A stretch of 64,000 nucleotides of DNA, from positions 1 to 64,000 of the forward strand of contig JBCBRH010000019.1 in NCBI GenBank assembly GCA_039819785.1. The letters run 5' to 3'. The position numbers and the translations under genes are program-made. Positions 31,924 through 41,234 of this stretch are shown here, one piece after another. The notes beneath the pieces were generated by a model, which ran no database searches, was not told the DNA's origin, and saw only the letters and a list, made by a program, of their open reading frames with translations. How positions within the stretch are numbered: position 1 is the first letter of the stretch; each line of letters opens with the position of its first letter. This stretch comes from JBCBRD01 sp039819785 (GTDB lineage: Bacteria > Pseudomonadota > Alphaproteobacteria > Rhizobiales > Hyphomicrobiaceae).

Positions 31924-33210
31924 TTAGGGTTTGGCGGCTAGAACCTTTTGCCCGCCCATGTAGGGTTGGAGCGCCTCAGGGATCGCGACGGTGCCGTCGG
32001 CCTGCTGGTAGTTCTCCAAGATGGCGACCAGTGTACGGCCCACGGCGAGCCCGGAGCCGTTCAAAGTGTGGACGAAGCGGGTATCCTTGTCGCCTGCGCG
32101 GTAGCGGGCGTTCATGCGGCGGGCCTGAAAGTCACCGCACACCGAGCACGAGGAGATTTCACGGTAGGCGTTCTGGCCGGGCAACCAGACCTCGATGTCG
32201 TAGGTTTTGCGCGCGGCGAAGCCCATGTCTCCGGTGCACAACACCATGGTGCGGTAGGGCAGTTCCAGCTTTTCCAGGATGCCTTCGGCGCAGCGCGTCA
32301 TGCGCTCGTGTTCCTCAATCGCCTGGTCTTCGGTGGTGATTGAAACGAGTTCGACCTTGGAGAACTGGTGCTGGCGGATCATGCCGCGCGTGTCACGTCC
32401 AGCGGAGCCGGCTTCCGAGCGAAAGCACGGTGTCCAGGCCGTGCAGCGCATGGGCAGGTTTTCGACCGGCTGGATGGCATCACGGACCATGTTGGTCAGT
32501 GAGACTTCAGCGGTGGGGATGAGCCAGAAACCGTCGTCCGTATGGAACAAATCCTCGGCGAACTTCGGCAATTGCGCGGTTCCGAATGCGGCGTCATCCT
32601 TAACGAGGAGCGGCACCTGATACTCGGTGTAGCCGTTGCCGCCTTCGCCAGTGTGCTGGTCCAGCATGAAAGCGGCGACGGCGCGTTCAAAACGGGCGAG
32701 TTGGCCTTCGAGAATGACGAAGCGCGCACCGGACAATTTGGCTGCTGTTTCGAAATCCATCAGGCCGAGTGCTTCGCCGATCTCGAAATGCTGTTTGGGT
32801 TCGAAATCGTAGGTCTTCGGTTCCCCCCAGCGCTTGGCCTCGACGTTTGCGTCTTCGTCTTCCCCATCGGGCACATCATCCAATGGCAGGTTGGGGATCG
32901 ACGCCAGGGCCTCACGGAGTTCGGCGTCGTTTTCGCGTTCGGCTTCTTCTCCTGCCTGCAAAACCCCCTTCAGCTCCGCCACTTCGGCCATCAGCTTTTG
33001 CGCTGTTTCCTCATCCTTCTGGCCCTTGGCTTTGCCTATATCCTTGGACGCCGCATTCCGCCGCGCCTGCGATTCCTGCAGCTTGGTCAAGTTTTCGCGC
33101 CGTGTATCGTCAAGTGCGATCAGTTCAGCAGCTTTCGGGGCAACTCCGCGCCGTTTCAAACCGGCATCGAAAGCTTCAGGATGGTCGCGGATCCACTTGA
33201 TGTCGAACAC
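31924..33210 (-). CDS. serS: Serine--tRNA ligase
   Basis: A 428-residue class II synthetase. The N-terminal coiled-coil arm (about 30-100, 'LTKLQESQARRNAASKDIGKAKGQKDEETAQKL') holds the tRNA-Ser long variable arm. The catalytic core shows motif 2 'CFRSEAGSAGRDTRGMIRQHQFSKVELVSI' and motif 3 'LNGSGLAVGRTLVAILENYQ'. Length is normal. It charges tRNA-Ser and, for SelC, tRNA-Sec. It begins the leftward serS-surE-nlpD group and follows tatC at a distance, with rtcB between. Confidence 0.97.
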   Translation of the reverse strand: MFDIKWIRDHPEAFDAGLKRRGVAPKAAELIALDDTRRENLTKLQESQARRNAASKDIGKAKGQKDEETAQKLMAEVAELKGVLQAGEEAERENDAELREALASIPNLPLDDVPDGEDEDANVEAKRWGEPKTYDFEPKQHFEIGEALGLMDFETAAKLSGARFVILEGQLARFERAVAAFMLDQHTGEGGNGYTEYQVPLLVKDDAAFGTAQLPKFAEDLFHTDDGFWLIPTAEVSLTNMVRDAIQPVENLPMRCTAWTPCFRSEAGSAGRDTRGMIRQHQFSKVELVSITTEDQAIEEHERMTRCAEGILEKLELPYRTMVLCTGDMGFAARKTYDIEVWLPGQNAYREISSCSVCGDFQARRMNARYRAGDKDTRFVHTLNGSGLAVGRTLVAILENYQQADGTVAIPEALQPYMGGQKVLAAKP

Positions 33211-33719
33211 GGGCAGCCTCGTTTATCTGGTTGAGATATTGCGCGCGAATGGCGCATCTGGGTCTGGCCGCAGCTATAGGACGGCGCTGCGGTCGGGTCT
33301 AGATCACGACAGGGGGTGGGGTGGTCATGGCCGAGTTTTTGTTCACGCTATGCCAGGATTTCGACTTGATAATCCACTCCAGTTCGGGCACACGTCGGGG
33401 ATCAGTGCGGCGCAAAAGGCCCATGCTGGTCGACCGATCCGTCGACACCCCTTTAGAGCAACAGGTTCGTTATGACCATTTCGCAGGCCACAACTTCACG
33501 AGGTTGATCGCGCTCACACCGCGTTCGTTCAGGACACGCTTTTCGCTGTTCCGTGGCCACTGCCCAGCTCTTCTTTCCCTGTTCAACTGACATAATGCCG
33601 GTCAAGGCTGACGTGGTTTTTTTGAAATACCCGTTGCCGTCTCCAATCAAGCACCAATCTGCAAACGCATTGTCGTTGCCGTTTTGGACTGACCGGGATC
33701 GTTCCCAAGGACTATTTCA
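33211..33719. other. Divergent intergenic region serS / rtcB
   Basis: 509 bp without a supported gene. Open frames at 33321-33590 (+) and 33453-33650 (-) have no Shine-Dalgarno and no recognisable protein features. Promoters for both flanking genes are expected. Confidence 0.4.
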
Positions 33720-34937
33720 ATGACGAACTACAATGAGATCGATGTGCCCGGTGGGTCTCCGCTCAAGATGTGGACCAAGAACGTCCGCATCGAAGATGTG
33801 GCCATCGCACAGATGAAAAACGTGGCGATGCTACCCATCATCCATAAGCATGTGGCGGCGATGCCAGACTGCCATTGGGGCATGGGGGCCACCGTCGGGT
33901 CTGTCATTCCTACAAAGGGTGCGATCATTCCGGCTGCCGTGGGTGTCGATATCGGCTGCGGGATGATGGCCTGGAAGCTGACGGTGCGCGCGGATCAGCT
34001 GCCCGACAACCTCGCTAAAGTCCGCTCCGACATCGAACGCGCGGTCCCGCACGGGTTTGTCTCAACCCAGGGGCGGGCACGCAAAGGTGGTTGGGAAACG
34101 GTTCCGAATTCCGTTGGCACCAGGTGGCGTGCGCTTGAGGACCGCTACCGCGTCATCGTCGATAAGCATCCAAAGATTTCGCACAAGGTGCCAGCCCATC
34201 AGCTTGGCTCGCTTGGCACTGGCAATCATTTCATCGAGCTGTGCATCGATGAAAGCGATGATGTCTGGGTGATGCTGCATTCGGGGTCGCGGGGGCCAGG
34301 TAACAACATTGGTCAGTACTTTATTCGCGCTGCGAAGAAGGACATGGAGCGACATATGTCGAACCTGCCGGACCAAGACCTTGCCTACCTTTCAGAAGGC
34401 TCGGAGCTGTTTGATGATTATGTCGAGGCGCTCAACTGGGCGCAGGATTACGCGTGGGAAAACCGGCAGGCCATGATGGATGCGGTGCTTCGTGTCTTGC
34501 GCGATCATCTGCCGAAATTCCAGATCGGAGACATGGCAGTGAACTGCCACCACAATTATGCAGCCGTTGAATACCATTTCGGTGCAGACGTGTGGGTGAC
34601 GCGGAAAGGTGCGGTGCGCGCGCGTGCCGGTGACCTCGGCATTATTCCAGGCTCCATGGGTACGGGCTCTTTCATCGTCCGAGGGAGAGGGAGTGCGGAC
34701 AGCTTCTGCTCGTGTTCGCATGGGGCCGGGCGGGCCATGTCGCGCGGTGAAGCCAAGCGGACGATCACCTTGAAAGATCACCGTGCTGCAACCGAAGGCA
34801 TTGAATGCCGGAAGGATAAAGCCGTCATCGATGAAAGCCCTGCGGCCTATAAGGACATCTCGTCGGTTATTGCTGCGCAGACCGACCTGATCGAGGTGGT
34901 TCACACCTTGCGGCAGGTGGTCAACGTAAAGGGATAG
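33720..34937 (+). CDS. RtcB-family RNA ligase
   Basis: A 405-residue RtcB-like protein. The Mn-binding and guanylylation residues are in place: 'MPDCHWGMGATVGSVIP', 'GVDIGCGMMA', 'LGSLGTGNHFIELC', 'HSGSRGPGNNIG', 'NCHHNYA', and 'CSHGAGRAMSRGEAKR' with the His that is guanylylated. RtcB joins 2',3'-cyclic phosphate or 3'-phosphate RNA ends to 5'-OH ends in RNA repair and tRNA splicing. No rtcA or rtcR lies nearby. It is an insertion in the otherwise conserved serS-tat block. Confidence 0.93.
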   Translation: MTNYNEIDVPGGSPLKMWTKNVRIEDVAIAQMKNVAMLPIIHKHVAAMPDCHWGMGATVGSVIPTKGAIIPAAVGVDIGCGMMAWKLTVRADQLPDNLAKVRSDIERAVPHGFVSTQGRARKGGWETVPNSVGTRWRALEDRYRVIVDKHPKISHKVPAHQLGSLGTGNHFIELCIDESDDVWVMLHSGSRGPGNNIGQYFIRAAKKDMERHMSNLPDQDLAYLSEGSELFDDYVEALNWAQDYAWENRQAMMDAVLRVLRDHLPKFQIGDMAVNCHHNYAAVEYHFGADVWVTRKGAVRARAGDLGIIPGSMGTGSFIVRGRGSADSFCSCSHGAGRAMSRGEAKRTITLKDHRAATEGIECRKDKAVIDESPAAYKDISSVIAAQTDLIEVVHTLRQVVNVKG

Positions 34938-35000
34938 GACGTTGCGGCTGAGGCTGTACCCGGGTCGCTGTGTGTGTCTGGGGACCAAGCTGTGGTGGCA

Positions 35001-35593
35001 TCAAGTTGTGGGAGCATCACGTTCTGGCGCATCGAGCGGCCAGAGGTTGTCGATTGGGAAGGTGTGGACTTCGAAAGGCGGCGCGGTGACATCATCGCCC
35101 GCCTTGAATGCTGCCGTCAGCATCCACTTGCTGCCAGTTCGCTCCAGAATTTCCAGCGTTTTGGCATCGGGATCAACGTACCAGCAATGGCCGACATCGA
35201 ATTCAGCATAGATGCGAAGTTTGTTGGTTCGATCGATCCGCATGGTCGATGGGGACAGCACCTCGCAGACCCAATCTGGCGGTGTTTCGACGTAGGCGGT
35301 GTCCGGCATTGTCGTCAGCCGCTCAAGTTTCCAGCCTGGAAGGTCGGGAACGACGACATGGTTGCCAAGGTGGAGTTCGGGCTCGACCATGAACAACCAT
35401 CCGCCTGGACCGCCACGTTTTTTTGGAAGGGACCCGTGACTTCATCGCCGATGGAATTTGATGCAACGGTATGCCGGGGCGTGGGTCGGGGATGAGCGTG
35501 GAGTGCACCATAAAGGATCTGCCCGACCATATTGGCTGGCAGCGCTTCAATGTCGGCGTACGTGGCAGGCGCTGGTTTCGTAAGTGTCACCAC
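35001..35593 (-). pseudogene. Uma2-family endonuclease gene with frameshift
   Basis: The start at 35593 reads 'MVTLTKPAPATYADIEALPA' through 'PFQKN'. The rest of a Uma2 protein, 'RGGPGGWLFMVEPELHLGNH' then 'PDWVCEVLSPSTMRIDRTNKLRIYAEFDVGHCWYVDPDAKTLEIL', continues in another frame to 35001. The break is at a run of seven A on the minus strand (35418-35424); adding one A restores one continuous reading frame of normal length. It is a recent pseudogene, a sequencing error in the homopolymer, or a case of slippage. Uma2 proteins have the PD-(D/E)XK nuclease fold; their role is unclear. Confidence 0.8.
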
Positions 35594-35604
35594 CTTCTCC
35601 TGCG

Positions 35605-36411
35605 CTAGCCGTTTTCAGCGGCGTCGCGGGCAGCGTTTTGTTTTTCGATACGTTGGACAGCCAGGATCGAGGCTTCATAAAGCAGGACCGTCGGCATCGC
35701 CATGATGATCAGGGAAATGGCATCTGGCGGCGTCAGGATTGCACAAACCGTGGTGATTGCGACGATGGCGTAGGGACGTCCTTTGCGCAGGGTGTCAGCG
35801 CCTATCATGCCGGCTCTCGCCAACAACGTGAGGACCACGGGCAGCTGGAACACGATACCGAAGCCGAAGATTAGCGTCATGATCAACGACAGATACTCAT
35901 TCACTTTTGGCAGAAGTTCCGTCACCGCCCAGCTGTCGGCGGTGTTCAAAGACAGCCCGATCGAGAGTTGGATCAGGATCGGCATCGCGAGAAAATAGAC
36001 GATGGCTGCGCCCAGGACGAAGAAGACCGGCGTCGCGACGAGGTAGGGGATGAACGCGTTGCGCTCGTTTTTGTAGAGGCCGGGCGCGACGAACATGTAA
36101 AGCTGTGCAGCGATCACTGGAAACGAGAGGAAGGCCGCGCCGAACATCGATAGTTTGATGTGCGTGTAGAGCTGTTCCAGGAAATGCGTCGCGATGAGTT
36201 TGACCTGTTGCTCGCCCGAGGCCCACACATAGGGCAACACCAAAACGTTGTAGATTTCCTGCGCGTAGGCGAAGCAGCCAACGAACATGACGCCGAACGC
36301 GACGAGAGCATAGATGAGCCGCTGGCGGAGCTCGATCAGATGCTCCATCAGGGGGGCTTGGCTGTCGTCGAGGCTTTCACCTTCGATGTTTGCTGGGTCT
36401 TGTACCGCCAT
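35605..36411 (-). CDS. tatC: Twin-arginine translocase subunit TatC
   Basis: A 268-residue protein with six membrane segments. The N-terminal 'APLMEHLIELRQRLIYALVAFG' is the signal-peptide recognition region with the conserved Glu/Arg. 'FYLLPLLFE'-equivalent loops and the central 'VNEYLSLIMTLIFGFGIVFQLPVV' are also family features. TatC docks Tat signal peptides at the inner membrane. Its ATG overlaps the last base of tatB (TAATG), so they are translationally coupled. Substrates here probably include the accessory Tat protein at 2816-3394. Confidence 0.97.
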   Translation of the reverse strand: MAVQDPANIEGESLDDSQAPLMEHLIELRQRLIYALVAFGVMFVGCFAYAQEIYNVLVLPYVWASGEQQVKLIATHFLEQLYTHIKLSMFGAAFLSFPVIAAQLYMFVAPGLYKNERNAFIPYLVATPVFFVLGAAIVYFLAMPILIQLSIGLSLNTADSWAVTELLPKVNEYLSLIMTLIFGFGIVFQLPVVLTLLARAGMIGADTLRKGRPYAIVAITTVCAILTPPDAISLIIMAMPTVLLYEASILAVQRIEKQNAARDAAENG

Positions 36412-37004
36412 TATGCGTTTGTTTTCTCAACTTGAGCAGGAGTGTCGGGCAATGACGTCTGGGTCGCGCCAGGCACTGCTGTTCCTGTAACGGAAGCCGT
36501 TTCAGCCGGCCCGTCGGGTGCTTGAACCGGTTCTGAAACACTCAGTGCAGCGGCGAGGTCTTCGGCGGTCTCTAGCGCCATTGGGTCCTTGGCTGGGGGA
36601 TCTTTGGCTGGGGGATCTTTGGCCGCCAGATTTTTTGACGGTGCCGCCGTGTCCGCATCGGACGTTGCCGCCACATCACTTGACCCTGGGCTGGCCCCGT
36701 TGGGCTTTGCCTCTGACTTGATCGCCCGTTGCGCCTCGATCACGTCGTTTTCGATATCTCGTGTTGCATCACGCACCGTATTTTCGACATCGGACTTCAG
36801 ACCGGAGACATCCTTACGCAGCTGGTCCAGCTCTGTTTCCTTGAGCGCCTCATCGAAATGCTGACGAAACTCGGTGGCCTGTTTTTTGATCGCGCCGACG
36901 TACTTTCCAACCGTGCGCAGAAAGACCGGCAGGTCCCTCGGGCCCACAGCCAGAAGGACAACGATCCCGATGATCAACAGTTCGCTGGTGCCGATATCGA
37001 ACAT
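36411..37004 (-). CDS. tatB: Twin-arginine translocase subunit TatB
   Basis: A 197-residue protein starting 'MFDIGTSELLIIGIVVLLAV' then 'GPRDLPVFLRTVGKYVGAIKK', the TatB membrane helix, hinge with Glu, and amphipathic helix. A charged helix follows to about residue 95, then a disordered Pro/Ala/Asp/Lys tail with repeated 'AKDPPAKDPPAKDPMAL'. TatB passes substrates from TatC to the TatA pore. It overlaps tatC and lies about 200 bp after tatA. Confidence 0.96.
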   Translation of the reverse strand: MFDIGTSELLIIGIVVLLAVGPRDLPVFLRTVGKYVGAIKKQATEFRQHFDEALKETELDQLRKDVSGLKSDVENTVRDATRDIENDVIEAQRAIKSEAKPNGASPGSSDVAATSDADTAAPSKNLAAKDPPAKDPPAKDPMALETAEDLAAALSVSEPVQAPDGPAETASVTGTAVPGATQTSLPDTPAQVEKTNA

Positions 37005-37208
37005 GCGGGGTGTCGGTGCTCCGGTTCGTCTGGGTCAATCTGTTGCAACTGGTGGTGCCGTATTGCCGCCGACGGTTGACGTCTTGGTTTGGCTTGGCCC
37101 AGCCCTATCGTGTTTGCAGCTTAATTGCTGAGACTGTTTGTGAAGGTTGAGCCATGCTGCTCAACCTGCTGTAGAGCACAGGGCAGCCGCATATCTTCTG
37201 CCAACCCA

Positions 37209-37448
37209 CTAGCTGGTGCGCGTGCTCTCTTTGGTCGTCTCGCTGGTTGCCGTTGGGGCATGGTCGATTGTTTTGGTCGCGGGAGCATCCTCGGCTGGCT
37301 TGTTGGCCGGCTCGTCGTCGGCAATGCCGTGCTTGAAGCTCTTAATCCCCTTGGCGACGTCGCCCATCAGTTCGGAAATCTTGCCGCGCCCGAACAACAA
37401 TACGAGCAGCAAGACGATAATCAGGATTTGCCAAACACCTGGATACAC
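37209..37448 (-). CDS. tatA: Twin-arginine translocase subunit TatA
   Basis: A 79-residue protein. 'GVWQILIIVLLLVLLFGRGK' is the membrane helix, followed by 'ISELMGDVAKGIKSFKHGI', the amphipathic helix with the conserved Phe-Gly and Lys-Gly pattern, and an acidic/Thr-rich tail. TatA oligomers form the export channel. GTG 37448 is preferred because GGAG lies eight bases upstream; the frame opens at 37472. First gene of the leftward tatABC operon. Confidence 0.93.
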   Translation of the reverse strand: MYPGVWQILIIVLLLVLLFGRGKISELMGDVAKGIKSFKHGIADDEPANKPAEDAPATKTIDHAPTATSETTKESTRTS

Positions 37449-37730
37449 GGGAATTCTCCATTTGCGGCGCAAGGGACGTTGCGTTTTTCACAAAACGCTG
37501 ACGGTCTTGAGCCTTTTGCTTTGGACCAAGGTTTTCAGGGAAAACCACTGACGCTGTCCCATACATGGTCGATGGGCCTTCTGATTGCAAAAAACGTGGC
37601 GTTTCAGGCACCTGCAATCTATCCGGCTGTTCGCTCGGAAGTATCGCAGAAAGTCCAACAGGCGGCAAGCGAACGCACGGTCGGACGCAAGCCATGAACC
37701 CCGACAGTATTTAAGGTTACCGCCTTGTAA

Positions 37731-38909
37731 TCAAAGCGTTTCCGACGCATTTGCGGGGAATACGAGCACGCGATTGGTGTCGATCTCCACCGTCACGTCG
37801 CTGCCCTTGATGAGATGGGGCGCTTCGGCCACGCGAACAGACATCGGTTCATCAAAGCCTTGAATGCCAACTTCGATGTTTGCGAGATCGCCCAGGAATT
37901 TCACATCCAGGATGCGGCCCAGGAGCTGCGGCCCGCTTGCGGCCTCCCCCTTGGCGGCAGGTGGCAAGAGCGCAATGCCACGTTCCCGGATGCCCAAGAC
38001 AGCCTCCTGACCATCGGCGACGCCTGGGATGGGAAACCTGCCGATCGGCGTGTCGATCTCACCGCCACTGACTTTGAACTTGATTTCGTTGATTTCGGAG
38101 AACATTCGCGCGACGAAGAGGGCTGCTGGATGATGATAAAGCTCCTCGGCCTTGCCGACCTGCATGAGCCGTCCGCGATGCATGACGGCGATCCTGTCTC
38201 CCAGACGCATGGCCTCCTCGGGATGGTGGGTCACAATAATGCAGGTGGCGCGTGTTTCTTTGAGGAGCTTGAGCGTTTCTTCCTGCATGGCATCGCGAAG
38301 TTGCACATCCAGGCCGGAAAATGGTTCGTCCATCAACATGACAGACGGGCGTGGAACGATCGCGCGTGCCAGGGCCACGCGCTGCTGCTGACCACCCGAT
38401 AGTGTGTGCGGGTAGGCATTTGCAAACTCCTGAAGCCCAACCCTGGCCAGGACGGCGAGGGCTTCGTGGCGGGCTTCCGCATAGGGAAGGGCCTGCAAAC
38501 CGAACGTGATGTTGTCCAGGATCGTCAAATGCGGGAACAGTGCGAAATCCTGGAACATCAAGCCGACGCTGCGCTTTTCCGGCTCAACGAAGGTGTTGGG
38601 TCCAGCCACTTCGCGATCGTTGATCAGCATGCGTCCACTTGTCGGGCGCTCAATTCCCGATGCAATGCGCAGCAGCGTCGTTTTTCCGCAGCCAGAGGGG
38701 CCCAGCAGGCAAACGACTTCGCCCGGCTCGACGGTTAACGTCACGCCACCCAGTGCGGTCACGTCACCGAATTTGCGGCCTATGTCTTCGAAGTGAACGC
38801 GCGCCGCAAAGGTTGCGCGTGCCCGCCCCGCGGGTTCACGTGCTTCCAGGACCGCGCCTGGTTCGCCGTCATCTGTGATCTGCTCGAGTAACCAGTGCCG
38901 GAGGCGCAA
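37731..38909 (-). CDS. ABC transporter ATP-binding protein (FbpC/PotA type)
   Basis: A 392-residue ATPase. Walker A 'LLGPSGCGKTTLLR', Q-loop 'GLMFQDFALFPHLT', signature 'LSGGQQQRVALARAI' and Walker B 'SVMLMDEPFSGLD' are all intact; the D-loop and H-loop ('IVTHHPEEAMRLGDR') follow. A TOBE-like C-terminal domain starts near 290. This architecture belongs to importers of ferric ion, sulfate, spermidine or thiamine; 'GRLMQVGKAEELYHHPAALFVARMF' fits the ferric type. No permease or binding protein lies nearby. The start seems to be TTG 38909; no in-frame ATG is available. Confidence 0.85.
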   Translation of the reverse strand: MRLRHWLLEQITDDGEPGAVLEAREPAGRARATFAARVHFEDIGRKFGDVTALGGVTLTVEPGEVVCLLGPSGCGKTTLLRIASGIERPTSGRMLINDREVAGPNTFVEPEKRSVGLMFQDFALFPHLTILDNITFGLQALPYAEARHEALAVLARVGLQEFANAYPHTLSGGQQQRVALARAIVPRPSVMLMDEPFSGLDVQLRDAMQEETLKLLKETRATCIIVTHHPEEAMRLGDRIAVMHRGRLMQVGKAEELYHHPAALFVARMFSEINEIKFKVSGGEIDTPIGRFPIPGVADGQEAVLGIRERGIALLPPAAKGEAASGPQLLGRILDVKFLGDLANIEVGIQGFDEPMSVRVAEAPHLIKGSDVTVEIDTNRVLVFPANASETL

Positions 38910-39043
38910 GGTGGGCTGTTCGCTTTTTTCTAGATGATGATGGGCGTTGCCCGATGGTGCTCTCAGCTAAAGCGCGTTCGCCCGATGCAGCACGTCATCC
39001 AGGACGTTCACGCTCCAACCGGTGTCATACTATCCAAAACCAG

Positions 39044-40060
39044 TCAACTTTCCGTTTCGGTCGGCCGGTCTGCGTCTTTCGCCGCTGACGGAATCGGCTC
39101 TGATTGATCCTGACTCATGTCTGTCGTCCGCGCCCGCTCTGGAGCGACTGACCTGTCTTCCGTGCCACCGTCGTCGTCAGCTTCGTCTGGATCATCTGTT
39201 TCACCAAACAGGTCATCATCCTCGGCGTCTTCATCGTCGAGGGGAAGTTCATCCGGCAGCAGTTCTGCAACATCAGTGGGCTGCGGCATGTCGAAGTTGG
39301 CGGGCATCGTGGGGTCCAGCAAGCCCGCACCTTTCAGCTCCGACAGCCCTGGCAGATCACGGATCGTATCCAGGCCGAAGTGTTCCAGGAATATGTCGGT
39401 CGTTCCGTATGTCACGGGGCGTCCGGGTGCCCGCCTGCGGCCACGCATTCGCACCCAATTCGTTTCCAGGAGGATGTCGAGCGTGCCTGATGAGGTGGAA
39501 ACGCCTCGCACTTCCTCGATCTCGGCACGGGTGACGGGCTGGTGGTAGGCGATAATCGACAGTGTTTCCAAGGCCGCTTTCGACAGGCGGCGTTCGTCAT
39601 GAACCTCACGCTGCAGGAGGTGGCCCAGGTCATCGGCGGTGCGGAACATCCAACGGCCTGCCACTTTCTTCAAATGGATGCCGCGTGACGCATAGGTGTC
39701 CTGGAGCTGCAAGAGCAATGCAGGGATGTCGGTCCCTTCCGGCAGGTGGGCTGCAAGTTTGCTTTCGTGCAGGGAAACGGGGCTTGCAAACAAGACCGCC
39801 TCGATGATGCGCAGGTTGTGCGTCTCGTCAGCTGAGGCTGATGGCGTTTTGGTGAGCGCACGGGCGAGTTCTTGAGCCATTTCGCGTGGGGTGGTTGGCA
39901 GATCGCCTTGCACAGGGCGTTCCGGCGCACCGGTGTCCAGCCGCTCGTCACCCTCGGTTTCCTGGCTGTCGAGGCTTGCGCCATCCTTGCTGACCAGCTT
40001 CAAGAATGCGGGGTGTGGTGCGCTGTTTGTTTTGTCTGGCTCATCGGCGTCACCGGTCAT
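39044..40060 (-). CDS. scpB: Segregation and condensation protein B
   Basis: A 338-residue protein. The core (about 85-260) is two winged helices: 'NLRIIEAVLFASPVSLHESKLAAHLPEG', then 'LSKAALETLSIIAYHQPVTRAEIEEVRGV' and 'GRRRAPGRPVTYGTTDIFLEHFGL', standard ScpB motifs. Long acidic disordered tails (N-terminus and after 265, rich in Asp/Glu) extend it beyond the usual 200-230 residues. It binds ScpA in the SMC condensin complex. Its start overlaps the scpA stop by four bases (ATGA). Confidence 0.95.
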   Translation of the reverse strand: MTGDADEPDKTNSAPHPAFLKLVSKDGASLDSQETEGDERLDTGAPERPVQGDLPTTPREMAQELARALTKTPSASADETHNLRIIEAVLFASPVSLHESKLAAHLPEGTDIPALLLQLQDTYASRGIHLKKVAGRWMFRTADDLGHLLQREVHDERRLSKAALETLSIIAYHQPVTRAEIEEVRGVSTSSGTLDILLETNWVRMRGRRRAPGRPVTYGTTDIFLEHFGLDTIRDLPGLSELKGAGLLDPTMPANFDMPQPTDVAELLPDELPLDDEDAEDDDLFGETDDPDEADDDGGTEDRSVAPERARTTDMSQDQSEPIPSAAKDADRPTETES

Positions 40061-41007
40061 TGAGCATCGCCTTCTGCATCGTGTTCTGCATCACTTCGAG
40101 CACCCAATGATCGATCAACCTTCTGAGGGGGTTCACAGCGGCGCATATAGAGCGGCTGAAACGCGCCGTCCTGACGCAATTCCAGGTTGCCGTCGCGGGC
40201 CATTTCCAGGCTTGCGCCGAAAGAGGCTGCGCGCACAGTTTTTAGATCCTCGGGTGTTGCGAGGTAGTAATCCAGGTACTGGTCCAGTGCGACCCAATCC
40301 GTCATGGTCAATCCCACCAGGTCCTCTAACCGGTCGCGCGCCTGTTTGATGGACCAGACTTTCCGTCTTGCAACGCTATGCCTTGATTTGGCGCTGACGC
40401 GTTTTTGGCGTTGACGCGCGTAAGCCTGCAATAGCTCGGTGAGGTCGGCGTCGTAGCGAACGGTTGTCTTCACTTCGACGGTTTCGCGCCATCCCCGGCC
40501 ATATACATCGCGGTCCAATCGGGGACGCGCCATTAATTCGGCGGCACGCGCCCGCATGGCATCCAAACGCAACAGACGGAAACTCAGGCGACGGGCCATA
40601 TCCTCGGCCGACAACTCTTCGCCGGTTTCGGCCTCGCGGGGAAGAAGAAGCCGGGATTTCAAAAACGCGAGCCACGCCGCCATGACCAAATAGTCGGCGG
40701 CCAATTCCAGCTGCAACCTCCTCGCGTCCGTAATGAAGGTCAGGTACTGTTCGACGATGGCCAGGATCGAGATGTTGGCCAGATCGAGCTTTTGCGTTCT
40801 GGCCAGAGCGAGCAGCACATCCAACGGCCCCTCGTATCCTTCGATATCGACACACAACCGTTCGGTACCATCGTCATCGGGGCGTGATGTTTGAGATGCG
40901 CGTAATGGTGCCGTCCAGTCCTCACCGTCAGGCCCGGTGTTGGGCGACTTGGCAGGGCTTGCGGGTTCGCTGCCGTCGTTGCCTGTGTTTTTGGTCTTGG
41001 AGGTCAT
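40057..41007 (-). CDS. scpA: Segregation and condensation protein A
   Basis: About 316 residues. After a low-complexity N-terminus, the kleisin motif 'DIEGYEGPLDVLLALARTQKLDLANISILAIVEQYLTFI' binds SMC, and 'LELAADYLVMAAWLAFLKSRLLLPRE' is the ScpB-interaction part. The C-terminus 'WVALDQYLDYYL', then 'ASFGASLEMARDGNLELRQDGAFQPLYMR', is the winged-helix region that contacts the SMC head. ATG 41007 gives the shortest credible N-terminus; GTG 41094 would add 29 residues. It is translationally coupled to scpB. Confidence 0.93.
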   Translation of the reverse strand: MTSKTKNTGNDGSEPASPAKSPNTGPDGEDWTAPLRASQTSRPDDDGTERLCVDIEGYEGPLDVLLALARTQKLDLANISILAIVEQYLTFITDARRLQLELAADYLVMAAWLAFLKSRLLLPREAETGEELSAEDMARRLSFRLLRLDAMRARAAELMARPRLDRDVYGRGWRETVEVKTTVRYDADLTELLQAYARQRQKRVSAKSRHSVARRKVWSIKQARDRLEDLVGLTMTDWVALDQYLDYYLATPEDLKTVRAASFGASLEMARDGNLELRQDGAFQPLYMRRCEPPQKVDRSLGARSDAEHDAEGDAQ

Positions 41008-41234
41008 GATCTTAGACCCAAGCCTTTCGGGCGCAAAAGTAAGGAAAATGTTGCAGCCACACTGGCGTGAGTCCGTGGCCGGTTCAAGTTTCACGGTTTT
41101 GCTTGAGAGGCGTTCCTTGGTTTTAGGGGCAAGCGCCTTGGTCGGCTGCAGCGTACATTCATGCGCAACGGCTCAGCTTTGACACGCCAGGCTCACCGAC
41201 GACTAATACCTGACTTCGCAGGCCTGCACTGCGT

